A stretch of DNA of 64,000 nt from G965247475 sp965247475 (lineage in GTDB: Bacteria; Chloroflexota; UBA11872). Within the stretch, counting starts at the first letter, position 1. Each line of letters begins with the position of its first letter. Under the pieces are notes generated by a model. The model did not search any database. It was given only the letters and a program-made list of their open reading frames with translations, and was not told the origin of the DNA. The DNA lies in contig OZ252016.1 in assembly GCA_965247475.1 (NCBI GenBank), positions 868,001-932,000 on the forward strand, written 5' to 3'. Of this stretch, positions 28,341-37,230 are shown piece by piece. The position numbers and the translations under genes were made by a program.

Positions 28341-28413
28341 TGGAGATGAGGGGACTCGAACCCCTAACCCCTGCCTTGCAAAGGCAGTGCTCTACCAATT
28401 GAGCCACATCCCC
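28341..28413 (-). tRNA. tRNA-Ala (anticodon TGC)
   Basis: The minus strand gives a full cloverleaf. Acceptor GGGGATG pairs with CATCTCC (one G-U). The D-arm has GCTCAATTGGTAGAGC, the anticodon arm CTGCC-TTTGCAA-GGCAG, and the T-arm AGGGG-TTCGAGT-CCCCT. The discriminator is A, followed by CCG, so the CCA end is not fully encoded. A TAGAAT hexamer lies 7 nt upstream of the 5' end (28421-28426), so the transcript may begin at the tRNA itself. Confidence 0.96.
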
Positions 28414-28476
28414 GAGCGGCATTCTATGCGCAGGGGCTTGGTCCGAATCGCTCTGATAGCATGCGAGTGCGGCCCG

Positions 28477-28553
28477 GGGCTCTTAGCTCAGTCGGTTAGA
28501 GCGCGCCTCTGATAAGGGCGAGGTCCGTGGTTCGAATCCACGAGGGCCCACCA
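28477..28553 (+). tRNA. tRNA-Ile (anticodon GAT)
   Basis: Acceptor GGGCTCT pairs with AGGGCCC. The anticodon arm is CGCCT-CTGATAA-GGGCG, and the T-arm is CGTGG-TTCGAAT-CCACG. The 3' CCA is encoded (28551-28553). It is divergent from tRNA-Ala across a 63-bp gap. Together these are the two tRNAs that normally sit in 16S-23S spacers. Confidence 0.96.
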
Positions 28554-28741
28554 ACTGCGCGAACCCACGAACCTTCCAGCGTGGGTTCGTCGCGGCGCAG
28601 GTCTTTCGCAGGGCGCTTCGGCGCCCGCGCGGCGGGGTGTCCGGGGTGTCCACGGAAGCGGGGCAACTCCGTCGAGCCCGGCTAGACTACAGCGGTTGGC
28701 GACCCGGCGAGGGTTCCTTTGGCCAAAGGAACCAGCGCGAC

Positions 28742-30545
28742 ATGGACCGCTCCATGACTGCCCGCCCCCGCCCCATCCGATTCCGTGAACTCGCTCCCTG
28801 GCTCGTCCGTCTCGCGGCCACCCTGCTCGCCCTCGGCGCGTTCGCCGCCCCCGTCCTCGCCGACTCGCACCCCGCGGAAGAAGCGACGCCCACCCCCCAA
28901 GTGGATAGCCAACCCGTGCTCTCCGCCATCGTGCAGCGGCAAGCGTTCACCCAACCCGACGAGGACCTCGCCCACAACATCCCAGACTTGCTCGTGACGG
29001 ATTGAGGACGAGGGAGTCTCCTGCGACTTCCTCACCCACTACGAAGCCACCGGCGGGCTCACCCGTTGGGGCTTGGCCACCTCCGAAGTCCTCGAAGAGT
29101 GGCCCGGCGCGCTCACTCAGTACTACCAACGCGGGGTGCTGGACTGCCAGCCGCGTGAGGGCGGTTGGCGGGTGGAGCGGCGGCTCGTTTGGGACTACGT
29201 AGGCGGTGGACTGGGCGACTCGACCGACCTGGGCGCGGAGCCGGACCTGCTGAGCGAGCAGCCCGGCCTGGAACTGGGTCCCTGGGGTCACCGCGTGTCC
29301 AACCTCGCCGTCGACGGCACCCCCACCGGGTTCCTCGACTTCTTCGACGCGCTCGGCGGTCTCCAAGCCTTCGGCCATCCCAAGAGCGAGGCCCGCCTCG
29401 ACGAAGATCCAGGCGCCATGCTCAACATCGACGGCGCCGATCCCAGTGTCATCCGACAGTACTTCCAGGCCGCGGTGCTCGAACATCACCCCGGCGCGCC
29501 CGAGCCGGTGGCGCTGCGCTTCCTTGGCGACGGCCTCCGCGACATCCTCTACCCCTACGGCAGTCACCAGGTGTTCCAGAGCTTCCAATCCGTCCAGCCG
29601 CTGTGCTATGGCCAGACCTACGTCCCCGAGGGCACCTCGGTCCGCGCCGCCCTGGTCACGCTCTACGAGGCTACTGACGGCGCCAACTGGAATAAGAACA
29701 CCAACTGGCTCAGCGACGCGCCCCTCGGCGAGTGGTACGGCGTGACGACCGACGACGACGGTCGCGTCGTCGAACTGATCCTCTCGCAAAACCAGTTGAG
29801 TGCCGAGATGCCCGCCGTCTTGGGTCGTCTCACGGACCTGGAATGGCTGTCCCTGTGGGGCAATCAGCTGCAGGGGGAGATCCCGCCCACGATCGGCAGC
29901 CTCGACAACGTGCATACGCTGTCCCTCTGGGCCAATCAACTGCGCGGGTCCATCCCCGCCGAGTTGGGCGACATGGCCAGCCTGGAATGGGTGGCCCTCG
30001 GCATCAACGAGTTGACCGGTGAGATCCCGCCCGAGTTGGGCAACCTCACCACTCTGACCCACATGGACTTCACCTTGAACCAGCTGAGCGGCGAGATCCC
30101 CGCCGAGCTGGGCAATCTCACCAACTTGGTCTGGCTGGGCTTCTGGGCCAATCAGTTGAGCGGCGCGATCCCGCCCGAGCTGGGCAGCCTTACCAACCTG
30201 ACCCGACTGGACCTTGACCACAACCGCCTGAGCGGCGCGATCCCGCCCGAGCTGGGCAACCTCGTCAACCTGCGCATGCTGTACCTCAGGGAGAACTACT
30301 TGAGCGGTGCGATCCCGGCCGAGCTGGGCACCCTCACCAGCCTGACCGTGTTGGGGCTGGACGAGAACCTGTTGACCGGGGAGATTCCGGCCGAATTGGG
30401 GAACCTTGCCAACCTGCGCACGCTGCTTCTCGCAGGGAACCAGTTGACCGGGTGCATCCCCGACGGGTTGCAGGCGGTGCCGGACAGCGACTTGCCCGAG
30501 CTTGACGTGCCGCTCTGCGGCGCCGAGGGTCCGACGCAGGGTTGA
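28742..30545 (+). pseudogene. Secreted plant-type leucine-rich-repeat protein, split by a frameshift
   Basis: The first part (ATG 28742 to TGA 29005) gives a signal peptide (LVRLAATLLALGAFAAPVLA) and a short mature segment ending DLLVTD. The second part is open in another frame from about 28998 to 30545 and continues the protein: RIEDEGVSCDFLTHYEATGG, LTQYYQRGVLDC, FLDFFDALGGLQAFGHPKSE and RQYFQAAVLEHH. It then has a cap DGANWNKNTNWLSD and about ten LRRs of the plant type (LTNLxxLxLxxNxLSGxIPPELG), ending with a C..C-flanked cap. The frame change lies near 28990-29003, so either the gene is broken or the sequence has an error. Intact, it would be an extracellular binding protein of about 600 aa. 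Confidence 0.75.
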
Positions 30546-30706
30546 GCCGGCGGCTGAAGATATCCGCGACGGCCGCCAGCAGCAGCCAGCCCTCGTGGGC
30601 GGGCATCTCGGTGCGGTCCGCGGTCCGGAGCTGACGGGGAGCCGATCCGCCTAGCGGCGCCGCTCGATCGCGCTCCGGCGGTCGGCGTCCGCCGCGCGGC
30701 TTAGAA

Positions 30707-32932
30707 TTGAGCGTGACCGTGCCCGCCGCGTCGATTCCTGCCGGCCCGCCAGCCCCGTTGAACCTCTCTGACCTGAACGCGGAGCAACGCGCGGCGGTCG
30801 AGCACACGCATGGACCGTTGCTCGTGTTCGCCGGCGCGGGGTCCGGCAAGACGCGCGTGATCACATATCGGATCGCGCACCTCATAGCGCAGGGCATCGC
30901 GCCCTGGAACATCCTGGCGGTCACCTTCACCAATAAGGCCGCGAACGAGATGCGAGCGCGCGTCGTCGAGCTCGTGGGACAGGCCGCGGGCGGGATCAAC
31001 ATCGGGACCTTCCACGGCGAGGCGCTCCGCATCCTGCGCCGCGACATCACACGGCTTGGGTGGGAGGGGTCATTCTCGATCTACGACGCGGACGACCAGC
31101 TGCGAGCGATCAAGCAGTCGATGGCCGATCTCGACATCCCGCTCAATACCGTCTCACCGGTCGCGCTGCGAAACGAGATCTCGCGCGCCAAGGATGAGCT
31201 CGCCACGCCCTTCGAGTACGCCGAGCGCGCCGAAGGCTTCTTCCAGGACATGACCGCCAAGATCTACCACCGCTACCAGCGGCTGCTCCGGGACGCCCGG
31301 GCCGTGGACTTTGGCGACATGATCGCCATGACTGTGCGGATCTTCCGCGAGGTCCCGGAGGCCCGTGCGTTCTACCAGGACCGCCTGCGGTACCTGCTCG
31401 TGGACGAGTACCAGGACACCAACCGCGCGCAGTACTACTTCATCCGCGAGCTGGCCGCCGAGCACCGCAATGTGTGCGTGGTCGGCGACGACGACCAGAG
31501 CATCTACTCGTGGCGGGGCGCGGATATCCGCAACATCCTGGATTTCGAGAGCCAGTTCCCCGACGCGACCGTGGTCAGGCTCGAGCGCAACTACCGGTCC
31601 ACCAAGCGCATCCTGGCCGCCTCGAATGCGGTCGTCTCGAAGCTCTCGACGCGCGCCTCGAAGACGCTCTGGACCGAGCGCGAGGACGGAGACCCGATTC
31701 GGATCATCGAGGCTTTCGATGAGGACGACGAGGCGCGGCAGGTCATCGACGTCATGCGCGAGCTCACGGCTGCGGGCCTGCCCAGGCGTGAGATCGCGAT
31801 CATGTACCGCACCAACGCACAGTCGCGGGCCTTCGAGGAGCAATTCGTTCGCCTGGGCGTTCCCTATCAGCTGGTTGGGGCGACCGAGTTCTATGGACGC
31901 AAGGAAGTTCGCGACGTCCTGGCCTACCTGCGCGCCATCGCCAATCCGCGCGATCTGCTCAGCTTCGAGCGCGCCGCCGGCGTGCCGCGTCGCGGCGTCG
32001 GCGCCGGAACGCTTCGAAAGCTGCGCGAGTGGGCCGAGCGGACCGGCCTTTCGCCCGGGGAGGGCGCGCGATGGATGGCCCGCGAGGCGGGCGCGGTGGA
32101 CGCGCCGTTTGCGGCGCGTCAGCAGCGGGCGCTCACCGATCTCGGGCGGCTGTTTCTGAAACTTGACGCGCTGGCCGACGAGCTGCCGGTCGGCCCCCTG
32201 ATCACCGCGCTGATTCAGGAGTCCGGTTACGGTGAGGTTCTCGACAACGATCCCGAGCGTCCCGAAGAGCGCTGGGAGAACGTGGTCGAGCTCGCCGCCG
32301 CCGCGTCCAAATACGACGACGCCGGGCCGCGCGAGAGCCTCATCCGCTATCTCCACGAGGCCGCCCTGGTCTCCGAGGTGGACAACCTCGCGGCCGACGC
32401 GGACGCGGCCACGTTGCTCACGCTCCACGCGGCCAAGGGCCTGGAGTTCGGCGCGGTGTTCGTGACCGGGGCGGAGGAAGAGCTGTTTCCGCACGCGCGT
32501 TCATACGACGACCCGGCCATGATGGAAGAGGAGCGGCGCCTGGCGTATGTGGGACTTACTCGAGCCAAGGACCACGTCTATCTTTCGTACACGCGCCATC
32601 GCAGCGGATGGGGCGCTCCGGTCCGCTTTCCGTCGCGATTCCTGCAGGACCTCCCGCCCGAGCTGATCGAGTACAAGCGGCGGCTGAAGCCGCGGCCGGG
32701 CATCCCGTCGATCAGCCTGATCGGCCCCGAGCCTGCGTCGGAACCGAAGGCGCGGGTCCCGGAGCAGCGAACCTATCGGGATGGGCAGCGCGTGCGTCAC
32801 CCGGTCTTCGGCGAGGGACTGATCGTGTCCGGCGAGATCACCAAATTCGATGAAGAGGTCATGGTCATGTTCGAGTCGGCCGGACTCAAGCGGCTGGCGG
32901 TCAGCTTCGCGAAGCTCGAGGCCCTGAACTGA
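30707..32932 (+). CDS. pcrA: ATP-dependent DNA helicase, UvrD/PcrA family
   Basis: A 741-residue superfamily-1A 3'-5' helicase. FAGAGSGKTR (residues 41-50) is Walker A, VTFTNKAANEMR motif Ia, LVDEYQDTNRAQ motif II, VGDDDQSIYSWRGAD motif III, LERNYRST motif IV, LLTLHAAKGLEF motif V and EERRLAYVGLTRAK motif VI. The C-terminus (RVRHPVFGEGLIVSGE...VMVMFESAGLKRL) is the Tudor-like domain of PcrA that contacts RNA polymerase. It starts at TTG 30707 or GTG 30713. A TAGAAT hexamer at 30702-30707 would place transcription start at the GTG, so the message may be leaderless. It is first of three coupled genes and overlaps the next by 4 nt. Confidence 0.93.
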   Translation: MSVTVPAASIPAGPPAPLNLSDLNAEQRAAVEHTHGPLLVFAGAGSGKTRVITYRIAHLIAQGIAPWNILAVTFTNKAANEMRARVVELVGQAAGGINIGTFHGEALRILRRDITRLGWEGSFSIYDADDQLRAIKQSMADLDIPLNTVSPVALRNEISRAKDELATPFEYAERAEGFFQDMTAKIYHRYQRLLRDARAVDFGDMIAMTVRIFREVPEARAFYQDRLRYLLVDEYQDTNRAQYYFIRELAAEHRNVCVVGDDDQSIYSWRGADIRNILDFESQFPDATVVRLERNYRSTKRILAASNAVVSKLSTRASKTLWTEREDGDPIRIIEAFDEDDEARQVIDVMRELTAAGLPRREIAIMYRTNAQSRAFEEQFVRLGVPYQLVGATEFYGRKEVRDVLAYLRAIANPRDLLSFERAAGVPRRGVGAGTLRKLREWAERTGLSPGEGARWMAREAGAVDAPFAARQQRALTDLGRLFLKLDALADELPVGPLITALIQESGYGEVLDNDPERPEERWENVVELAAAASKYDDAGPRESLIRYLHEAALVSEVDNLAADADAATLLTLHAAKGLEFGAVFVTGAEEELFPHARSYDDPAMMEEERRLAYVGLTRAKDHVYLSYTRHRSGWGAPVRFPSRFLQDLPPELIEYKRRLKPRPGIPSISLIGPEPASEPKARVPEQRTYRDGQRVRHPVFGEGLIVSGEITKFDEEVMVMFESAGLKRLAVSFAKLEALN

Positions 32933-33615
32933 CCAAGCCGCTCGAGCGCTGGTCGTTCCAATTCGACTTCGACGGGACCGTGTCGCCCACCGACATGGGC
33001 AAGGCCATCCTGGACGCCTTCGCCGCTCCGGAATGGCGCGCGATCGACGATCGATGGGTCCGCCGCGAGATCCCGACGAGCGTCCGGGCGCGCGCGCAGT
33101 TCGCGCTGGTCGACGCCGATCGATGCGACCTCGACGACTTTGTCCGGGCGCATCGCATCGACGCGGCGTTCCCGGAGCTCGCGGCCGAGCTTCGGGCGCG
33201 GGGGGCCGAGGTGCGGGTCGTGAGCGACGGGTTCGACTACTACGTGCGGCCGATGCTCGTGGCCGCCGGCGCGCAAGACGTTCCGTTCGTGGCCAACCGC
33301 ATGGCGTTCCGCGACGGCGCGATCGAGTTGGAGTTCCCGCACGAGGCGGAGGGGTGCGGCCACTGCGGCGTCTGCAAGGGCGCCCAGGTGCGATCGGCGC
33401 AAGCGGCCGGGCGGCGGGTGGCGTTCGTCGGCGACGGGGTGTCGGATCGTCACGCCGCCGACCAGGCGCAGGTGGTGTTCGCCCGCCACCTGCTCGCGGA
33501 GTATTGCGAGGCCCGCGGCATTCCCTACCATTCGTTCGCTTCGATCGCCGACGTCCACGCCTGGGTGATCGCCCACCTGCCGGAGCTCGCCGATCAGGCG
33601 GTCGCACACGAATGA
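32929..33615 (+). CDS. HAD-superfamily phosphatase (MtnX-like), probable CTG start
   Basis: The product is about 228 aa. Motif I FDFDGTVSPTD contains the catalytic aspartates, VRVVSDGFDYYVRPML is motif II, and VAFVGDGVSDRHAAD is motifs III/IV. The insert GCGHCGVCKG adds three cysteines, as in MtnX-like phosphatases. No ATG, GTG or TTG exists upstream of motif I. The first normal start, GTG 32980, would remove both catalytic aspartates. CTG 32929, overlapping the helicase stop (CTGA) with GAGG 7 nt upstream, is the best start. The gene overlaps the ligase gene by ATGA. In methionine salvage MtnX removes phosphate from a thio-sugar, but no other salvage genes are here. Its place between helicase and ligase suggests DNA-end work (inference). 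Confidence 0.8.
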   Translation: MTKPLERWSFQFDFDGTVSPTDMGKAILDAFAAPEWRAIDDRWVRREIPTSVRARAQFALVDADRCDLDDFVRAHRIDAAFPELAAELRARGAEVRVVSDGFDYYVRPMLVAAGAQDVPFVANRMAFRDGAIELEFPHEAEGCGHCGVCKGAQVRSAQAAGRRVAFVGDGVSDRHAADQAQVVFARHLLAEYCEARGIPYHSFASIADVHAWVIAHLPELADQAVAHE

Positions 33616-35342
33616 CGTTCCAAAAGCTCGCCAAATATCTTGAGGAAATCGAGAAGACCTCGGCCCGCAACGCGATGATCGAGATTCTTGCCAGGCTGTA
33701 TGGCGAGGTCTCGGCGGACGAAGCGCGGCGGATCACCTATCTGCTCCAGGGTCGCCTGGCGCCCAAGTTCATCGACCTGGAGATCGGCGTGGCCGACCGC
33801 ATGCTGCTCGAAGCGATTGCGCAGGCGTTCGGTCGGGACCGCGCCGACGTTGACGCGCTGTTCCAGGAAACAGGCGACCTCGGCTCGACCGCCGAGCGGC
33901 TCACCGAGCGCACGACCTCCTGCCGTTCGGTCGGCGATGTGTTCGATCGCCTGCTTGCCGTGGCCAGGGCCGAGGGCGAGGGGTCGCAGGACCGCAAGAT
34001 CCAGGGACTGGCCGCGCTGCTGACGGCGCTCGACCGCCGCTCGAATCGGTTCCTGCCGCGGATTCCGATCGGCCGCTTGCGGCTCGGCGTCGGCGATCCC
34101 ACGGTGATGGACGCGCTGTCCTTCGCGAAGGTCGGCGACAAGTCCGACCGCGCCGTCATCGAGCGCATGTACAACTTGACGAGCGACCTGGGTCTGGTGG
34201 CCGAGACCTACGTCAAGGGCGGGGCGGAGGCCGCCGCCCAGGCCCGCGTCCGCGTCGGATTCCCCGTTCGCATGGCGCAGGCCGAGCGGCTGTCCAGCGG
34301 CGCGGAGATCGTCGAGAAGATCGGGCGGGCCGCGATCGAGCCCAAGTTCGACGGCTTCCGCGTCCAGATCCATCGCGACGGCGACGCTATCAGCATCTAC
34401 AGCCGGAATCTCGAGAACATGACCGGGATGTTCCCCGACATTGCCGAGGCGGTGCGCTCGCAGATTCGCTCTGAGCGCGCGATCTTCGAGGGCGAGGCGA
34501 TGGGCATCGATACCGACAGCGGCGAGTTCCTGCCGTTCCAGCTCACCATGTCGCGCAAGCGCAAACACGGGATTGAAGAGGCGGCGAAGGAACTGCCGCT
34601 CACGGTCCAGGCGTTCGACGCGCTCTACGACGGCGAGGACCTGACCGAGCTTCCGTTCAGCGAGCGGCGCGAGCGGCTCCGGCGGCTAGTGAAGCCGGGC
34701 GATGGCATTCACGTCTCGGAGCTGATCGAGACCGATGATCCGCAGACGGTCGAGACGTTCTTCGGCGACAAGGTCGAGGCCGGGCTCGAGGGCGTCGTCG
34801 CCAAACGGCTCGATGGGCCATATCAAGCCGGCAAGCGCAACTTCAACTGGATCAAGTACAAGCGCAGCTACTCGGCCGCGCTCAACGACACACTCGACTG
34901 CGTGCTCATCGGCTATTGGCGCGGCCAGGGCAAGCGCACGGCCTGGGGCATCGGCGCGCTGTTGAGCGCCGTCTGGGAGCCGGGCTCGGAGACATTCAAG
35001 TCGATCGCGCGGATCGGGACGGGCTACTCGGACGAGGAGTGGGTGCGGATCCGCGGGCTGCTGGACGGTGTGGCGGTGGCCGACAAGCCCGCAAACGTGG
35101 ATTCCGACGTCGTGCCGGACGTGTGGGCGGAGCCGAAGTACGTAGTCGAAGTCCTCGCCGATGAGCTGACGCAGAGCCCAATGCACACCGCCGGCCGCAC
35201 CGACGCCGAGCTCGGCCTGGCGCTTCGGTTTCCGCGCGTGATCGGCTTCGTCCGCGAGGACAAGGGACCGACCGACGCCACGACGGTCGCTGAGGTCAGC
35301 GACATGTTCCGGCGTCAGGCGGGCAGAGAAGCGAAGGCCTAG
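33612..35342 (+). CDS. lig: ATP-dependent DNA ligase, archaeal/eukaryal type I
   Basis: A 576-residue ligase. Residues 1-200 form the helical DNA-binding domain (MTFQKLAKYLEEIEKTSARN, LLQGRLAPKF, SLGDVF-like SVGDVFDRLL). IEPKFDGFRVQIH holds the adenylated lysine (K245) of motif I, ISIYSRNLENMTG is motif III, AIFEGEAMGID motif IIIa, GLEGVVAKRLDG motif IV and WIKYKRSY motif V. A C-terminal OB domain follows (GIGALLSAVWEP, ARIGTGYSDEEW, RFPRVIGFVREDK). It seals nicks using ATP, unlike the NAD-dependent LigA that bacteria use for replication. Full length compared with archaeal Lig. The ATG lies inside the TGA of the HAD gene (ATGA), so translation is coupled. Confidence 0.92.
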   Translation: MTFQKLAKYLEEIEKTSARNAMIEILARLYGEVSADEARRITYLLQGRLAPKFIDLEIGVADRMLLEAIAQAFGRDRADVDALFQETGDLGSTAERLTERTTSCRSVGDVFDRLLAVARAEGEGSQDRKIQGLAALLTALDRRSNRFLPRIPIGRLRLGVGDPTVMDALSFAKVGDKSDRAVIERMYNLTSDLGLVAETYVKGGAEAAAQARVRVGFPVRMAQAERLSSGAEIVEKIGRAAIEPKFDGFRVQIHRDGDAISIYSRNLENMTGMFPDIAEAVRSQIRSERAIFEGEAMGIDTDSGEFLPFQLTMSRKRKHGIEEAAKELPLTVQAFDALYDGEDLTELPFSERRERLRRLVKPGDGIHVSELIETDDPQTVETFFGDKVEAGLEGVVAKRLDGPYQAGKRNFNWIKYKRSYSAALNDTLDCVLIGYWRGQGKRTAWGIGALLSAVWEPGSETFKSIARIGTGYSDEEWVRIRGLLDGVAVADKPANVDSDVVPDVWAEPKYVVEVLADELTQSPMHTAGRTDAELGLALRFPRVIGFVREDKGPTDATTVAEVSDMFRRQAGREAKA

Positions 35343-35422
35343 CGTCGCTTCTTCCCGAGCTGCAGTGACGGTTGGATCTCCGACCGTATCCGGACCCCCA
35401 GAAGGATGCCGGGGCGCCTCCC

Positions 35423-35428
35423 TATAAT
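35423..35428 (+). promoter_or_regulatory. -10 element directly before the gatC start codon
   Basis: A perfect TATAAT ends 8 nt before the GTG start of gatC. At normal spacing the transcript would begin on or next to the start codon, giving a leaderless mRNA. No matching -35 hexamer is visible at 16-18 bp. Confidence 0.6.
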
Positions 35429-35436
35429 CCGGAGCC

Positions 35437-35751
35437 GTGCCGCCTGGAGCTTGTCCCGCCCTGATCGATCGCGCGCAGGTCGAACACATCGCGTATCTGG
35501 CTCGGCTCTCGCTGACCGAGGACGAGAAGGCCGAGCTGGAGACTCAGCTCAGCCAGATTCTCGAAGCCTTCGAGGCGCTGAGCGGGCTCGACGTCGACGA
35601 CATCGCCCCTACGGCTCAGGTGATCCCGCTCAGCGATGTCGAGCGACCGGACGCCGTAACCGAGGCCCTCACCGTCGAGCAGGTGCTGCGCAATGCGCCG
35701 CGGGTGGAGGACGATCAAATCCGGGTACCGCCGGTGCTGGACGAGAGCTAG
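35437..35751 (+). CDS. gatC: Glutamyl-tRNA(Gln)/aspartyl-tRNA(Asn) amidotransferase subunit C
   Basis: A 104-residue subunit. The N-terminal IDRAQVEHIAYLARLSLTED and LETQLSQILEAFEAL are the two helices that wrap around GatA. The C-terminal part (DDIAPTAQVIPLSDVERPD, RVEDDQIRVPPVLDES) is the extended linker and belt. It stabilises the GatA-GatB complex. It starts at GTG and is followed 3 nt later by gatA. Confidence 0.9.
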   Translation: MPPGACPALIDRAQVEHIAYLARLSLTEDEKAELETQLSQILEAFEALSGLDVDDIAPTAQVIPLSDVERPDAVTEALTVEQVLRNAPRVEDDQIRVPPVLDES

Positions 35752-35754
35752 CGC

Positions 35755-37230
35755 GTGGCCGGCGAGCTTTACCGGCTGACCATTCACGCGGCCGCCGAGG
35801 GGCTCGCCAGCGGCGACTTCTCCTCCGTCGAGCTGACCCGTGCCGTTCTGGACCGGATTGAGGAGAAGGACGCGCAGGTCGGCGCATACCTAGAGGTCAC
35901 ATCCGACCTCGCGCTCGAGCAAGCGGAGAGCGCCGACCGCCGCCGCGCGGATGGCGGCGGGTCGCCGCTCCTCGGCATCCCGCTCGCGATCAAGGACGTG
36001 CTTTGCACCGAGGGCGTGCCAACCACCTGCGCATCCCGGATCCTCGAAGGGTTCGTACCCCCCTTCGACGCCACGGCGGTGCGGCGGCTGAAAGAGGCCG
36101 GCGCGGTGATGGTGGGGAAAGCGAACATGGACGAGTTCGCGATGGGCTCGTCGAACGAGAACTCGGCGTACAAGCCGGTGCGAAACCCCTGGGATTTCGC
36201 AAAGGTTCCGGGCGGTTCGAGCGGCGGGTCGGCCGCCGCCGTCGCGGCCGACGAGTGCCTGGGTGCGCTCGGCACCGACACCGGCGGCTCGGTTCGCCAG
36301 CCGGCCGCGCTCTGCGGCTGTGTGGGGCTGAAGCCTACCTATGGGCGCGTTTCGCGCTATGGGTTGGTGGCCTTCGCGTCCTCGCTCGACCAGATCGGGA
36401 CGCTCACCAAGGACGTGACCGACGCGGCCATCTTGCTGTCCGCCATCGCCGGACACGATGCGCTCGATTCAACCTCGGTCGATCGAGCGGTGGACGACTA
36501 TGCGGTCGGCCTGAACGGCCAGGCGTCCGGCGGCCCGCTCCGGGTGGGGATTCCGGCCGAGTATTTTGGTCCGGGGCTCGATGCCGGGGTCGCCGAGGCG
36601 GTTCGCACGGCGCTGGACGCGATCGCCGCGACCGGCGCCGCGCTGGCCGACGTCTCGCTCCCGCACACCGACTACGCGTTGCCGACGTACTACGTGATCG
36701 CGCCGTCGGAGGCCAGCGCGAACCTGGCACGCTACAACGGCGTCAAGTACGGCCTGTCCGACCCGGACGCCACCGACGTCAACGACATGATGTCGGACGT
36801 TCGGGGCCGCGGGTTTGGACCGGAGGTCAAGCGGCGGATCATGCTCGGCACGTTCGCGCTCTCGTCCGGGTACCACGATGCGTACTACCTGCGTGCGCAG
36901 AAGGTGCGCACGCTCATCAGGCGGGACTTTGACCGGGCGTTCGAAGAGGTGGATGTGATCGCGGCGCCGACGTCGCCGACGGTCGCGTTCGAGCTCGGGG
37001 CGAGAGTCGACGACCCGCTGGCGATGTACAGCTCCGACGTGATGACGCTGCCGGCGTCGCTCGCGGGGCTCCCGTGCATTAGCGTGCCGTGCGGGTTTGT
37101 AGACGGGATGCCCGTCGGGCTGCAGCTGATCGCGCCGCCGTTTGCCGAGAACCGGTTGCTCCAGACCGCGTTTGCCTTCGAGCACGTGCGCGACGACTCG
37201 CATGTGCCCCAGAAAGCGGTCGACCGTTGA
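35755..37230 (+). CDS. gatA: Aspartyl/glutamyl-tRNA amidotransferase subunit A
   Basis: A 491-residue amidase-signature protein, which hydrolyses glutamine and supplies ammonia to GatB. The Ser-cisSer-Lys triad is intact: lysine in PLAIKDVL, cis-serine in VPGGSSGGSAAA and nucleophilic serine in DTGGSVRQPAALCG. MVGKANMDEFAMGSSNE and GLKPTYGRVSRYGLVAFASS are standard GatA blocks. It ends within the start of gatB (TTGA overlap). GatCAB converts misacylated Glu-tRNA(Gln) and/or Asp-tRNA(Asn) to the correct amides where GlnRS or AsnRS is missing. Confidence 0.95.
   Translation: MAGELYRLTIHAAAEGLASGDFSSVELTRAVLDRIEEKDAQVGAYLEVTSDLALEQAESADRRRADGGGSPLLGIPLAIKDVLCTEGVPTTCASRILEGFVPPFDATAVRRLKEAGAVMVGKANMDEFAMGSSNENSAYKPVRNPWDFAKVPGGSSGGSAAAVAADECLGALGTDTGGSVRQPAALCGCVGLKPTYGRVSRYGLVAFASSLDQIGTLTKDVTDAAILLSAIAGHDALDSTSVDRAVDDYAVGLNGQASGGPLRVGIPAEYFGPGLDAGVAEAVRTALDAIAATGAALADVSLPHTDYALPTYYVIAPSEASANLARYNGVKYGLSDPDATDVNDMMSDVRGRGFGPEVKRRIMLGTFALSSGYHDAYYLRAQKVRTLIRRDFDRAFEEVDVIAAPTSPTVAFELGARVDDPLAMYSSDVMTLPASLAGLPCISVPCGFVDGMPVGLQLIAPPFAENRLLQTAFAFEHVRDDSHVPQKAVDR

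Noticed and set aside
33033..33611. Fusion of the HAD region with the DNA ligase in one frame
   Set aside because: The ligase frame is open upstream but reads Arg/Gly-rich there; the HAD protein with full motifs is in another frame, and ATG 33612 begins the known ligase N-terminus.
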